Positions 49,541-58,835 of a stretch of 64,000 nucleotides of DNA are shown one piece after another. Within the stretch, counting starts at the first letter, position 1; every line of letters starts with the position of its first letter. The stretch lies in NCBI RefSeq assembly GCF_000698595.1, contig NZ_JFHC01000012.1, positions 60,572-124,571 of the forward strand. Direction: 5' to 3'. This DNA is from Caballeronia glathei. Lineage in GTDB: Bacteria > Pseudomonadota > Gammaproteobacteria > Burkholderiales > Burkholderiaceae. The translations under genes were made by a program, and so were the position numbers. Under the pieces are notes generated by a model, which was not told the DNA's origin, searched no databases, and saw only the letters and a list, made by a program, of their open reading frames with translations.

Positions 49541-50974
49541 TCAGTGCGCCGCGGGCGCAACGCCCGCCGCGGGTTGTTGTGGACTCGTCACGGCGTCCAC
49601 CACGCGTTCCATCTGCATGAAACGCGAGCCTTTCACGAGAAACGTAGCGCCGGGCCCGAAACCGGCGTGGGTCACTGCTGCAATGAGTGCGGCGGCATCG
49701 GTGAAATGCTTCGCCGACCTGTTCGACACCGCATGAAACGACTTCGCCGAATCGGCGCTGGCGTCGCCGAGCGCGAGGAGCGCGTCGATGCCGCGTTCGG
49801 CCGCGTACGCTCCCACCTCGCGATGAAACGCCGGCCCCTGATCGCCGACTTCGCCCATGTCGCCCATGACCAGCACGCGCGGCGACGGCTGTGCGGCCAG
49901 CACGTCGATGGCCGCGCGCATCGAATCGGGGTTCGAGTTGTAGGTGTCGTCGATCACGGTCGCGCCTTCGATTGGCGCAAACGCCGCGCGCTTCACCTGC
50001 AGGCGCCCTTTCACCGGCTCGAACGCTTCGAGGCCGCGCCGGATCGCATCGAGCGACACGCTCGCCGCGAGCGCCGCCGCCGTGGCCGCGAGCGCGTTGC
50101 GCGCGTTGTGCTCGCCGAGCACGCGCAGGGCGACCGTGAGCGGACCTTCGGGCGTCGTGATCTCGACGTTCGTTCCCGCGATGCGCCCGGTCACCGCAGC
50201 CTTCGACGGGTCGTCGGACAGCGCGAAATCGATGATCGGATTGCCCGTCGCGGCGACGCGCCAGATGCTCGCGTACGCGTCGTCGGCGGGAAAGACGGCC
50301 GTGCCGGTCTCGCCGAGCGCGTGAATCACCGACGCATGCTCGAGCGCCACCGCTTCCACGGTCGCCATGAATTCCTGATGCTCGCGCTGCGCGTTGTTCA
50401 CGACCGCGACCGTCGGCGCCGCGATCCGGCCGAGCACTTCGGTCTCGCCCGGATGGTTCATGCCGAGTTCGACGACGGCGAGCCGGTGCGTCGCGTTCAG
50501 GCGAAACAGCGTGAGCGGCAGGCCAATGTCGTTGTTGAAATTGCCCGCGGTCGCCATGCGCGCGGCTTCGCCCACCGCGGCCGCGAAGATCGACGCGATC
50601 ATTTCCTTGACGGTCGTCTTGCCGTTGCTGCCCGTCACGGCGACGAGCGGCATCGTGAAGCGCTTGCGCCATCCGTGTGCAAGCGCACCGAGCGCAGCGC
50701 GCGTGTCCTTTACCTTGATGACTGGCAGCGTCCCGATGGACCCATCGGACCCGGCGGGCATGCGCGACACGAGCGCCGCCGACGCTCCGCGCCCGGCAAC
50801 CTGCGTGAGGAAATCATGCGCGTCGAAACGATCGCCCTTCACCGCGACGAACAGATCCCCGGCGGCGGCCGTGCGGCTGTCGGTCGAGACGCGGTCGAAC
50901 GCGACGTTTTCATCACCCTCAACGATGGCGCCCGGGATCAGCGCGGCGGCTTCGCGCAACGTGAATATCGTCAT
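49541..50974 (-). CDS. murF: UDP-MurNAc-tripeptide-D-alanyl-D-alanine ligase
   Basis: A 477-residue Mur ligase that adds the D-Ala-D-Ala made by Ddl. FDRVSTDSRTAAAGDLFVAV is the N-terminal uracil-binding region, AVTGSNGKTTVKEMIASIF the P-loop and VIDDTYNSNPDSMRAAIDVL the C-terminal signature. The start overlaps the murE stop by ATGA. Confidence 0.97.
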   Translation of the reverse strand: MTIFTLREAAALIPGAIVEGDENVAFDRVSTDSRTAAAGDLFVAVKGDRFDAHDFLTQVAGRGASAALVSRMPAGSDGSIGTLPVIKVKDTRAALGALAHGWRKRFTMPLVAVTGSNGKTTVKEMIASIFAAAVGEAARMATAGNFNNDIGLPLTLFRLNATHRLAVVELGMNHPGETEVLGRIAAPTVAVVNNAQREHQEFMATVEAVALEHASVIHALGETGTAVFPADDAYASIWRVAATGNPIIDFALSDDPSKAAVTGRIAGTNVEITTPEGPLTVALRVLGEHNARNALAATAAALAASVSLDAIRRGLEAFEPVKGRLQVKRAAFAPIEGATVIDDTYNSNPDSMRAAIDVLAAQPSPRVLVMGDMGEVGDQGPAFHREVGAYAAERGIDALLALGDASADSAKSFHAVSNRSAKHFTDAAALIAAVTHAGFGPGATFLVKGSRFMQMERVVDAVTSPQQPAAGVAPAAH

Positions 50975-52515
50975 TCGCCACCTCCGCGTGTCTGCGTGGC
51001 GCGGGCGGCGAGCGCGAGGCGCGCGTGATCCTGATCGGAGAAAGCGCGCTTCTTGCCCATGATCTCCTGCGTTGCCTCGTGCCCTTTGCCGGCCAGCACG
51101 ACCACGTCTTCGCGGGCCGCCGTGCGGATCGCCTGAAGGATGGCGCTGGCGCGGTCCTCGATGCGCCGCGCGTGCGACGCATCGCTCATGCCGGCCGCGA
51201 TCTGGTCGATGATCGCGAGCGGGTCTTCGCTGCGCGGGTTGTCGCTCGTGATCACCACCTGGTCAGCGAGCTTTTCCGCAATCGCGCCCATCAGCGGACG
51301 CTTGGTCGCGTCGCGGTCGCCGCCGCATCCGAACATGCAGACGAGCTGCCCGGCGCGCGCCTCGGCGATCGGGCGCAGCGCGTCCAGCGTCTTTTCCAGC
51401 GCATCGGGCGTGTGCGCGTAGTCGATCACGACGAGCGGCTCGTCGTTCTGCAGCCGGCCCCCCAGACGCTGCATGCGCCCGTTCACCGGTTCGAGCTTCG
51501 CGATCTGCGCGAGCGCCGCGTCGAGCGGCACGCCGGTTTCGAGCAGCGCGCCGAGCACGCCGAGCAGGTTGCTCACGTTGAAGGCGCCGAGCGTGCCGAC
51601 TTCGACGTCGGCCTCGCCCCAGCCGGACGCGAGATGGAACGCCGTGCCGTTCGCGGTCGCGCGGACGTTGGTGGCAAAGAGCGTTGCGTCGGCGCGCGGC
51701 GCGGCTTCGGCCGGCGTGCCGACGCCGTAGGCGATCGTGCGCACCGTGCCGCGCAGCGACTCGATGAGGCGCTGGCCGGCGGCGTCGTCGCGGTTGATCA
51801 CCGCCGCCTTGAGCGACGGCCACGCGAAGAGGCGCGCCTTGGCCGCTTCGTACGCGTCGAACGTGACGTGATAGTCGAGATGGTCCTGCGTGAGATTCGT
51901 GAAGATGGCGATGTCGAAGTTCGTGCCGTTCACGCGCCCCTGATGCAGCGCATGCGAAGACACTTCCATCACGACGGCCTGCGCGCCGGCCGCCTTCAGC
52001 TGCGCGAGATTGCGCTGCAACTGGGGCGCGTCGGGCGTCGTGAAGCCGCTCGCGACGAGCTTGCCCGGCATGCCGATGCCGAGCGTGCCGACGATCGCGC
52101 ACGGGCTGCCGAGCGCGGTCAGCGCGGTTGCGAGCCACTGGCTGCACGAGGTCTTGCCGTTCGTGCCGGTCACGCCGACGGTCAGCATCGACTCGGTCGG
52201 CTCGCCGTACCACGCGGCTGCGATCGGCCCGGCGAGTTCGTTCAGCGACTTCACGGCGAGCGTCTTCGCGGCGTCCGGCTTGGCGCCGAAGTTCTCCGGC
52301 TGATACAGCGCGGCCGCGGCGCCGTTCGCGAGCGCCGTATCGATGTACTGGCGGTTGTCCGCGCCGTCCACGGCGTAGGCGAGAAACACGTCGCCGCTCT
52401 TGAGCGAGCGCGTGTCCGCGTGCAGCTCCGCGCCCGCGCCGGTGTGCGCGCGCAGCCACTGCACGGCCTGCGCGACGTCCTTGCGCGCCTTCGGTTGCCT
52501 GCTCGACGCGCTCAT
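50971..52515 (-). CDS. murE: UDP-MurNAc-L-Ala-D-Glu:meso-diaminopimelate ligase
   Basis: A 514-residue Mur ligase that adds the third stem residue. GVTGTNGKTSCSQWLATAL is the P-loop and VVIDYAHTPDALEKTLDALR the central signature. The C-terminal DNPRSEDP motif is the hallmark of enzymes selecting meso-diaminopimelate instead of lysine, as expected for a Gram-negative. ATGA overlaps couple it to ftsI and murF. Confidence 0.97.
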   Translation of the reverse strand: MSASSRQPKARKDVAQAVQWLRAHTGAGAELHADTRSLKSGDVFLAYAVDGADNRQYIDTALANGAAAALYQPENFGAKPDAAKTLAVKSLNELAGPIAAAWYGEPTESMLTVGVTGTNGKTSCSQWLATALTALGSPCAIVGTLGIGMPGKLVASGFTTPDAPQLQRNLAQLKAAGAQAVVMEVSSHALHQGRVNGTNFDIAIFTNLTQDHLDYHVTFDAYEAAKARLFAWPSLKAAVINRDDAAGQRLIESLRGTVRTIAYGVGTPAEAAPRADATLFATNVRATANGTAFHLASGWGEADVEVGTLGAFNVSNLLGVLGALLETGVPLDAALAQIAKLEPVNGRMQRLGGRLQNDEPLVVIDYAHTPDALEKTLDALRPIAEARAGQLVCMFGCGGDRDATKRPLMGAIAEKLADQVVITSDNPRSEDPLAIIDQIAAGMSDASHARRIEDRASAILQAIRTAAREDVVVLAGKGHEATQEIMGKKRAFSDQDHARLALAARATQTRGGGE

Positions 52516-54365
52516 CGCACGACTCCAGGGTGACTCTTCGTGCTGCTCGACACGGCGAGCTTCTTCGGCGTGTTCTGCCCGTTTTGGGCGGGAGCCGTCG
52601 CGGCAGGCTGCGAGGCCGCGCCGGATTCGTCGTTCACGACCATCTGCCTGACGGGCATGTCGGGCGGCACGTTGAGCGCGCGCAGCGTATCCCCGGCGAT
52701 CGCCGAAAACACCGGACCCGAGACCTGGCCGCCGAAGTGGCTGCCGACCGTCGGTTCATCGACGGAAACCGCCACCACGATGCGCGGATTCGGCATCGGA
52801 CCCATGCCGACGAACGACGCGCGATATTTCGATTTGTCGTAGCCGCGGCCCGCATGCTTGTACGCCGTGCCGCTCTTGCCGCCGACCCGGTAGCCCGGCA
52901 CCGCCGCATCGGGCGAGGTGCCACCCTTCGCCGTCACGGTTTCCAGCATCGCGCGCACTTCACGCGCGGTGGTCGGCGAGAACACCTGCGGCCCCTGCAC
53001 CGGCTGCTCGCCCGGCGTGCGGAAAATCGACACAGGCAGCACCTGCCCGTCGTGGGCGATCGCCGTGTAGGCACGCGCGAGCTGAAAGAGCGACGCCGAG
53101 AGGCCGTAGCCGTAGGACATCGTCGCCTGCTCGATGCGCCGCCAGCTCTTCCACGGGCGCAGACGCCCGGTCACCGCGCCCGGAAAGCCGACCTTCGGCG
53201 CCTGCCCGAGCCCGATGCTCGTGTACATGTTCCACATCTCTTCGGGCCTCAGCTGCATCGCAATCTTCGTCGCGCCGATGTTGCTCGACTTCTGGATCAC
53301 CCCGCCGACGGTGAGCGTGCCGAAACCGGCGTCGTCGGTGATGCGCGCGCCGTCGAGCACGAACACGCCGCCGCCCGTTTCGACAAGCGTGTTCGGCGTC
53401 ACGCGATGCAGGTCCAGCGCGAGCGACACCGTGAACGGCTTCATGATCGAGCCGGGTTCGAACGTGTCGGTGAGGATGCGGTTACGCAACTGCTCGCCGG
53501 TCATCCGCGAGCGGTCGTTCGGGTTGTAAGTGGGATAGTTGACGAGCGCGAGCACCTCGCCCGTCTTCACGTCGATCACGATTGCCGCGCCTGCCTTCGC
53601 CTTCGACTTCTCGACTGCCGCCTTCAGGTTCGTGTACGCGATGTACTGGATCTTGCTGTCGATCGACAGATCGACGTCCGTGCCGTTATGGGGCACGACC
53701 TGCTCGTCGACATCCTCGACGATGTGCCCCATCCGGTCCTTGATCACGCGGCGCATGCCCGGCGTGCCAGCGAGCACGTGCTGGTCGCCGAGCTCGACGC
53801 CTTCCTGACCCTTGTCTTCAATATTAGTAAAGCCGATCAGATGCGCGGTGATTTCGCCTTCCGGATAGAAGCGCTTGTATTCGCCGCGTGAATAAATGCC
53901 CGGAATGTCGAGCGCCGCGACTTTCTGCGCGGTTTCGAGCGGCACCTGGCGCTTCACGTAGACGAACGTCTTGTCCACCGACAGCTTCGCGCGCAGTTCC
54001 TTCTCGGTCATGTCGAGCAGCTTCGCGAGCTGGGTGAGCTTGTCCGCGCCGAGATCGTTCGGCACCGCTTCCGGAATCGCCCAGATTGCCTTCACCGGCA
54101 GGCTCGTCGCGAGCACGAGACCGTTGCGGTCCTTGATCTGGCCGCGCGTGGCCGGCAATTCCAGCGTGCGCTGATAGCGGCTCTCGCCCTGTTTCTTGAA
54201 GAACGCGTTGCCCGGGCCCTGAATCCAGAACGCGCGCGCGGCAAGCGCGACGAACGCCATGAACAGCAGGAACACGACGAACTTCGAGCGCCACATGGGC
54301 AGGCGCACCGAGAGGATCGGATTGGGCGTGAAGGCAACTCCCTTCTGCTTCGGGGACTTCTTCAT
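52512..54365 (-). CDS. ftsI: Septal penicillin-binding protein 3 (transpeptidase)
   Basis: A 617-residue bitopic class B PBP that crosslinks septal peptidoglycan. One membrane helix at about 28-46 follows a short basic cytoplasmic tail. The transpeptidase motifs are complete: SIMK at Ser306-Lys309, SSN at 360-362 and KSGT at 497-500. The pedestal domain lies between. The C-terminal about 45 residues are an Ala/Pro/Asn/Thr-rich tail. It overlaps ftsL and murE by 4 bp each. Confidence 0.97.
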   Translation of the reverse strand: MKKSPKQKGVAFTPNPILSVRLPMWRSKFVVFLLFMAFVALAARAFWIQGPGNAFFKKQGESRYQRTLELPATRGQIKDRNGLVLATSLPVKAIWAIPEAVPNDLGADKLTQLAKLLDMTEKELRAKLSVDKTFVYVKRQVPLETAQKVAALDIPGIYSRGEYKRFYPEGEITAHLIGFTNIEDKGQEGVELGDQHVLAGTPGMRRVIKDRMGHIVEDVDEQVVPHNGTDVDLSIDSKIQYIAYTNLKAAVEKSKAKAGAAIVIDVKTGEVLALVNYPTYNPNDRSRMTGEQLRNRILTDTFEPGSIMKPFTVSLALDLHRVTPNTLVETGGGVFVLDGARITDDAGFGTLTVGGVIQKSSNIGATKIAMQLRPEEMWNMYTSIGLGQAPKVGFPGAVTGRLRPWKSWRRIEQATMSYGYGLSASLFQLARAYTAIAHDGQVLPVSIFRTPGEQPVQGPQVFSPTTAREVRAMLETVTAKGGTSPDAAVPGYRVGGKSGTAYKHAGRGYDKSKYRASFVGMGPMPNPRIVVAVSVDEPTVGSHFGGQVSGPVFSAIAGDTLRALNVPPDMPVRQMVVNDESGAASQPAATAPAQNGQNTPKKLAVSSSTKSHPGVVR

Positions 54366-54706
54366 CGCTTGGCCCCGCGCGCAGGAGGCGCCGACGCCGG
54401 CAGCGGCGGCGGCATGGGGGCGTCGGCGGCCTTCGAGGTCGCCGGATCGTAGGTGAGATATTGCGTGCGGCCGGTCGTCACGGGCTGCATCTTCAGGGAG
54501 TTAGTGGCCAACTGCTCGATGCGCGAGGTTTTCGACAACGCGCTTTGCTGATACTGCAACTGCGAATAATCCTGCTGAAGCTGGCGCTCCTGCGACTGAG
54601 CCCGCTGCAGTTCGATGAAGATCTGCCGCTGCTGGTTGGTCGCGCTGACGACGGAAAGCGCGCACCCGAGCACGACGATCAGCAGGAAGATATTGAGACG
54701 GTTCAT
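54362..54706 (-). CDS. ftsL: Cell division protein FtsL
   Basis: A 114-residue bitopic divisome protein that pairs with FtsB and FtsQ. A single helix at residues 5-23 ([17 protein letters not shown]) is followed by a Gln-rich heptad coiled coil (residues about 25-62) and a disordered Pro/Ala tail. Position between rsmH and ftsI, with ATGA overlaps on both sides, supports the call, since FtsL sequences diverge strongly. Confidence 0.92.
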   Translation of the reverse strand: MNRLNIFLLIVVLGCALSVVSATNQQRQIFIELQRAQSQERQLQQDYSQLQYQQSALSKTSRIEQLATNSLKMQPVTTGRTQYLTYDPATSKAADAPMPPPLPASAPPARGAKR

Positions 54707-55644
54707 GGCGCGATCCGCTCCGCGACGCGCATCACGGCGGACCGGGCGCGCGGATTGGCAGCGACTTCAGCCTCGCTCGCGAACACGCGGCCGACGATGC
54801 GAAGCGGCGGGCTCGGCAGATCGACAGCGCGGATCGGCAGCCGGCGGTCGACGGCAGGCGCGCTTGCGTGCGCCTGCATGAACCGCTTGACGATCCGATC
54901 CTCGAGCGAATGAAAGCTGATCACGACCAGCCGCCCCCCTTGCTCCAACAACGCCAATGCTGCTTCGAGTACTACCTGCAGCTCCGCAAGCTCTTGATTG
55001 ATGTGAATCCGTATAGCCTGAAAGGTACGAGTTGCCGGGTCCTTGCCCTTCTCACGGGTTTTGACGACGTGACCCACGATTTCGGCAAGCTCGCTCGTGC
55101 TGTCGAGAGGCCCAAGACGGTCGGACTCTGCCCGGCGAGCAACAAGCGCCTTTGCAATCTGAAAAGCAAACCGTTCTTCCCCATAATCTCTGATCACCTC
55201 CGTCAATTCCTGCACCGTTGCCCGCGCGAGCCACTCGGCCGCCGACTCGCCGCGAGTCGGGTCCATCCGCATGTCGAGCGGGCCTTTCGCCCTGAAACTG
55301 AAGCCGCGATCCGGGTCGTCCACCTGCGGCGACGACACGCCCAGATCCAGCAACACACCCGATACCCGCGCCACTCCTCGCTCGCTCGCCGCATCGCGCA
55401 AGGCAGCAAAGCTGTCGTGCACGATCGAAAAGCGAGAGTCCTCAATCTGTTGCGCCGTGGCGATCGCGAGCGGGTCCTTGTCGAAGGCGATCAGCCGCCC
55501 CGCCTCGCCCAGCCTGCTCAAGACCGCCCGGCTATGACCGCCGCGCCCGAACGTGCCATCTATATAGATACCGTCCGTGCGCGTGACCAGCGCCTCTACC
55601 GCTTCCTCCAGCAGCACCGTGCGATGCTGCAACTCGTTTCCCAT
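54703..55644 (-). CDS. rsmH: 16S rRNA (cytosine1402-N4)-methyltransferase
   Basis: A 313-residue SAM-dependent methyltransferase (MraW) acting on C1402 in the ribosomal P site. [13 protein letters not shown] and [17 protein letters not shown] hold the SAM-binding loop; [20 protein letters not shown] and [18 protein letters not shown] are family signatures. The start at 55644 ([12 protein letters not shown]) matches the family length; an in-frame ATG at 55656 is also possible, and neither has a clear ribosome binding site. It lies 27 bp after mraZ. Confidence 0.96.
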   Translation of the reverse strand: MGNELQHRTVLLEEAVEALVTRTDGIYIDGTFGRGGHSRAVLSRLGEAGRLIAFDKDPLAIATAQQIEDSRFSIVHDSFAALRDAASERGVARVSGVLLDLGVSSPQVDDPDRGFSFRAKGPLDMRMDPTRGESAAEWLARATVQELTEVIRDYGEERFAFQIAKALVARRAESDRLGPLDSTSELAEIVGHVVKTREKGKDPATRTFQAIRIHINQELAELQVVLEAALALLEQGGRLVVISFHSLEDRIVKRFMQAHASAPAVDRRLPIRAVDLPSPPLRIVGRVFASEAEVAANPRARSAVMRVAERIAP

Positions 55645-55671
55645 CGCAGGTGCCATATGTTCAGCGCCGCG

Positions 55672-56100
55672 TCAGAAGGTGAAATTCTTCAGCGAGTCGG
55701 GCATGCCCTGCGCCATGGCCGCCGCTTCCTTCGCCGCGTACGTGTCCGCGTCCCACAGCTCGAAGCGGTTGCCCATGCCGAGCAGCGTCACGTTCTTCTC
55801 GAGCGACGCCGCCGCGCGCAATTCCGGCGACACGAGCACGCGCCCGGCGCTGTCGAGCTCGACGTCCATTGCGTTGCCAAGGAATATGCGCTGCCACCAG
55901 GCGGCTTCCATCGGAAGCGCGGCGACTTTCGCGCGGAAGACTTCCCACTCGGGGCGGGGAAAAAGCAACAGGCATCCATCCGGGCTCTTGGTGAGCGTAA
56001 CCCGGCCTTCTGCCTGTGCTTGCAGCGCTTCCCGATAGCGGGACGGAACCGACATCCGTCCTTTCGCATCGAGCGTCAGCGCCGACGCCCCTTGGAACAC
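55672..56100 (-). CDS. mraZ: Transcriptional regulator MraZ
   Basis: A 142-residue protein of two SpoVT-AbrB-like beta modules, ring-forming, which represses its own dcw operon by binding short repeats in front of it. [20 protein letters not shown] and [20 protein letters not shown] are the two conserved DNA-binding modules. The start is GTG at 56100 with GGGGAGAGGG just upstream. It is the first gene of the dcw transcript. Confidence 0.95.
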   Translation of the reverse strand: MFQGASALTLDAKGRMSVPSRYREALQAQAEGRVTLTKSPDGCLLLFPRPEWEVFRAKVAALPMEAAWWQRIFLGNAMDVELDSAGRVLVSPELRAAASLEKNVTLLGMGNRFELWDADTYAAKEAAAMAQGMPDSLKNFTF

Positions 56101-56175
56101 TCGCCCTCTCCCCTTTTGACGACGCCGCCCATGGCGCCCTTCCTGCTGAAAATATGCCGGAAAGTGCTCGTGAAA

Positions 56176-56211
56176 TCACACAAAAATACACTTTCTCACA
56201 CTGTCTCCCAC
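56176..56211 (-). promoter_or_regulatory. Four 10-bp-phased MraZ-type operator repeats
   Basis: On the minus strand GTGGGA (56206-56211), GTGTGA (56196-56201), GTGTAT (56186-56191) and GTGTGA (56176-56181) recur at exactly 10-bp steps. Short TGGG-type repeats with 10-bp periodicity are the known MraZ-binding boxes of other bacteria. The first repeat overlaps the -10 of the mra promoter. Confidence 0.78.
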
Positions 56212-56238
56212 TTTAGAGGAACGGATTTGTATGGTCAA
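56210..56238 (-). promoter_or_regulatory. Promoter of the dcw (mra) cluster
   Basis: On the minus strand TTGACC (56233-56238) and TAAAGT (56210-56215) are separated by 17 bp. Transcription would start near 56203, about 100 nt before the mraZ GTG, in an AT-rich island within GC-rich surroundings. The -10 touches the first MraZ-type repeat. Confidence 0.72.
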
Positions 56239-56491
56239 GACTCGCCCCTCTTTTTCGAATGATTTTGTTTGCTAGAACAAGGACTTAGCGCGGCAGCTTG
56301 AAGTAACGCGAAAGGAGAAAAGTGTTATGAATGAACGAGCTAGTGGAGGATGTGAAGGTAGTACGTGAAATCAGCAGAGGAAGCGCGCGAAACTTAAGGC
56401 TTCTGTAATTGAAGTTCGCGGCGATGAGGAACGGCCGGATTGAGGATGGCGCCGGTGGGAGGCCGTCCCACCGGCAGCGGGTTTTAGCGGC
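56239..56491. other. Spacer between mra promoter and coq7
   Basis: About 250 bases without a supported gene. The left part is AT-rich, upstream of the mra promoter. A perfect 10-bp hairpin GCCGGTGGGA/TCCCACCGGC (56451-56475, loop GGCCG) lies 17 bp after the coq7 stop and may end its transcript, although no U-tract follows. Confidence 0.55.
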
Positions 56492-57148
56492 TCAGATGCG
56501 GTACGCCGTGCGCGTCATCACCTTCGACGCCGCGCGCATCAGCGCGCGCACCGGAAACGGCACTTCAGTGCCGCCGGCGGCGACGGCTGCCGCGGCGTGA
56601 GCGCTCTCGTCGATACGCATCTGCTCGACGATCGCGCGCGACGCAAGGTCGTTGGCCGGCAGCGTCTGCATATGGCCGACGAGGTGACGTTCCACCTGGC
56701 GCTCCGTCTCCGCCATGAAACCGAGGCTCGCACGGTCGCCGAAGCGGCCCGCGACGAAGCCGATCGCGAGCGAGCCCGTGTACCACAGCGGATTGAGCAG
56801 GCTCGGACGCGAATCGAGATCACGCAGGCGCTGCGAGGTCCAGGCGAGATGATCTTCCTCCTCGCGCGCGGCGCGCTCGAAATCGGCCTTGAGCGCGGGC
56901 GAGTTCGTGGCGAGCTTCTGCGCCTGATAGAGCGCCTGCGCGCACACCTCGCCGACGTGGTTCACGCGCATCAGCCCCGCCGAATGCGCCTTCTCTTGGT
57001 CCGTGAGTTCCGCCGCCTCGACGGGCATGCCCGTTTCGTCCACATTGCCCGCTGCTTTCGGCTCAGGCACCGGACGCGACATGCGACTGATGCCCGCCAT
57101 CGACCTCAGCCCACGATCAAACTCGGTAATCAGTTCGTCGAGCGTCAT
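56492..57148 (-). CDS. coq7: 2-polyprenyl-3-methyl-6-methoxy-1,4-benzoquinone monooxygenase
   Basis: A 218-residue diiron hydroxylase of the Coq7/UbiF-alternative family for ubiquinone synthesis. Diiron ligands are visible as Glu67 (NHVGEVCAQ), Glu97 and His100 ([10 protein letters not shown]), a Glu of MAETERQVE (147-149), and Glu181 with His184 (RIDESAHA). It complements ispB, which makes the ubiquinone side chain, elsewhere in the window. It is transcribed alone, next to the mra promoter. Confidence 0.95.
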   Translation of the reverse strand: MTLDELITEFDRGLRSMAGISRMSRPVPEPKAAGNVDETGMPVEAAELTDQEKAHSAGLMRVNHVGEVCAQALYQAQKLATNSPALKADFERAAREEEDHLAWTSQRLRDLDSRPSLLNPLWYTGSLAIGFVAGRFGDRASLGFMAETERQVERHLVGHMQTLPANDLASRAIVEQMRIDESAHAAAAVAAGGTEVPFPVRALMRAASKVMTRTAYRI

Positions 57149-57497
57149 TCAAACCTCCTTTCAATAGCCTTTTCCGCTGCTCCCGCTGCCGTCCTCATTC
57201 GCGATCCTTAGCAATCCACATGCTGCACAAAATATCTCAGTAAGGCGCCAAACATCCGCTGCAATTGTTAATTAGGGCAAACACGGGTCGCAAAATTGCA
57301 ACGAATCCAAGATTTTAGCGCATGTTGCGTAAACGTCACAGGCCCCGACCGAGCGGACGGCTTTTCCTTTGTTCACAAAAGCCTCTTTGTTACATTACGT
57401 CCAACTTCTTTTGAAGCACCCGGCGAGGACCGTCAACACACTGGCGCTAGAACAGTGACCTTGCCAAAGAATCTCAACACCCTTGGAGATCATTTCA
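57149..57497. other. Divergent regulatory region coq7 / porin
   Basis: About 350 bases, noticeably AT-richer than the genes, without a coding frame. It must hold both promoters and a long porin leader. A possible plus-strand pair is TTGTTC and TACATT near 57370-57396 (16 bp spacing, both weak). Phased A/T tracts suggest binding of nucleoid or osmoregulatory proteins, but no operator could be assigned with confidence. Confidence 0.45.
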
Positions 57498-58661
57498 ATG
57501 AAAAAGTCGCTTCTCGCTCTGGCCGCATTGGGCGCATTTGCTGGCGCCGCTCATGCACAGAGCAGCGTGACGCTGTACGGCATCATCGACGCAGGTTTCG
57601 TTTATAACAACAACAGCGCTGGCGAAAAGCTGTACTCGCTGAACAGCGGCAACCTCCAGGGCAGCCGCTGGGGCCTGCGTGGCACGGAAGATCTGGGTGG
57701 CGGTCTGAAGGCCATCTTCGTGTTGGAAAACGGCTTCAACGTGATGAACGGCCGTCTCGGCCAGGGCGGCGACGAGTTCGGCCGTCAGGCTTACGTGGGT
57801 CTGTCGACGGCTCAGTTCGGTACGGGCACCCTCGGTCGCCAGTATGACTCCGTGGTCGACTACACCGGCGCGCTGGAAGTCGGTAGCCAGTGGGCGACGT
57901 ACTTCGGTGCGCACCCGGGCGACCTGGACAACATGAACAACTCGAACCGCGTGAACAACGCGATCAAGTACACGAGCGCCGACTACGCCGGCTTCAAGTT
58001 CGGCGGCCTGTACAGCCTGGGCGGCGTTGCTGGCCAGTTCAACCGCAACCAGATCTGGTCGGTGGGTGCAGGCTACAACCGCGGCCCGCTGCAATTGGGC
58101 GCTGCGTACTTGAACGTCAAGGACCCGAACACCTCGTTCTTCGGCAACAACGCGACCTCGAGCGCGACCGGTTCGAACATGGGCGGCAGCCTGGTGTACT
58201 CGGGCTACGCATCGGCGCACACGCAGGAAGTCATCTCGGCCGGCGCGGCGTACTCGATCGGCGCGGCAACGGTCGGCGCAACGTACTCGAACACGCAGTT
58301 CAAGGACGTGGGTCGCGACGGCGGCGCTGCTCTGAACCCGGTTGGCTACACGGGCGGCACGGCGAAGTTCCACAACGCCGAAGTCAACTTCAAGTACCAG
58401 CTGACCCCGGCGCTGCTGCTCGGCCTCGCCTACGACTACACGCATGGCTACAGCCTGAACGACGCGACGTACCACCAGGGCATGGCCGGCGTGGACTACT
58501 TCCTGTCGAAGCGCACGGACTTCTACGTCGCAGGCGTGTACCAGCACGCTTCGGGCACGGACTCGACGAACCAGTCGGCTCGCGCGAACATCAACGGCCT
58601 GTCGGCGTCGTCGACGTCGAACCAGGTTGCGGCGATCGTCGGTATCCGCCACAAGTTCTAA
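57498..58661 (+). CDS. Gram-negative general porin (OmpC-like, Burkholderia type)
   Basis: A 387-residue trimeric outer-membrane beta-barrel porin. A signal peptide ends in AHA before Gln21 (mature QSSVTLYGIIDAGFVYNN). SRWGLRGTEDLGGGLKAIFV, LENGFNVMNG and RQAYVGLSTAQFGTGTLGRQ are the usual loop-3 region of porin family 4. The last residue is Phe in GIRHKF, the BAM recognition signal. A strong terminator follows. Codon choice (frequent AAC, CTG, GTC) suggests high expression. The paralogue identity cannot be fixed. Confidence 0.94.
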   Translation: MKKSLLALAALGAFAGAAHAQSSVTLYGIIDAGFVYNNNSAGEKLYSLNSGNLQGSRWGLRGTEDLGGGLKAIFVLENGFNVMNGRLGQGGDEFGRQAYVGLSTAQFGTGTLGRQYDSVVDYTGALEVGSQWATYFGAHPGDLDNMNNSNRVNNAIKYTSADYAGFKFGGLYSLGGVAGQFNRNQIWSVGAGYNRGPLQLGAAYLNVKDPNTSFFGNNATSSATGSNMGGSLVYSGYASAHTQEVISAGAAYSIGAATVGATYSNTQFKDVGRDGGAALNPVGYTGGTAKFHNAEVNFKYQLTPALLLGLAYDYTHGYSLNDATYHQGMAGVDYFLSKRTDFYVAGVYQHASGTDSTNQSARANINGLSASSTSNQVAAIVGIRHKF

Positions 58662-58690
58662 TAAGTCGTAACACAGCTGTATCTCCCTGG

Positions 58691-58718
58691 AAAGGCGCCT
58701 GCGGGCGCCTTTTTTTTG
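58691..58718 (+). terminator. Terminator after the porin gene
   Basis: AAAGGCGCC, loop TGCG, GGCGCCTTT and a T-run, 30 bp after the porin stop codon. Confidence 0.94.
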
Positions 58719-58763
58719 CTCGTGCCGTCGCATCGTGTGGAGTCGGCGTGGTGGCGCGGCGAC

Positions 58764-58800
58764 AAAAAAGCCTTCGCGTCTCTCGACGTGAAGGCTTTTT
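58764..58800 (-). terminator. Terminator of the acyl-CoA ligase gene
   Basis: AAAAAAGCCTTC and GAAGGCTTTTT with inner CGT/ACG pairing form a hairpin whose left A-run is the U-tract on the minus strand. It lies 36 bp after the ligase stop. The porin terminator is separate, so this converging pair is doubly insulated. Confidence 0.9.
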
Positions 58801-58835
58801 CCGGACCGCGGAGCGCTTGCCCGAGCGCTTGTCCG

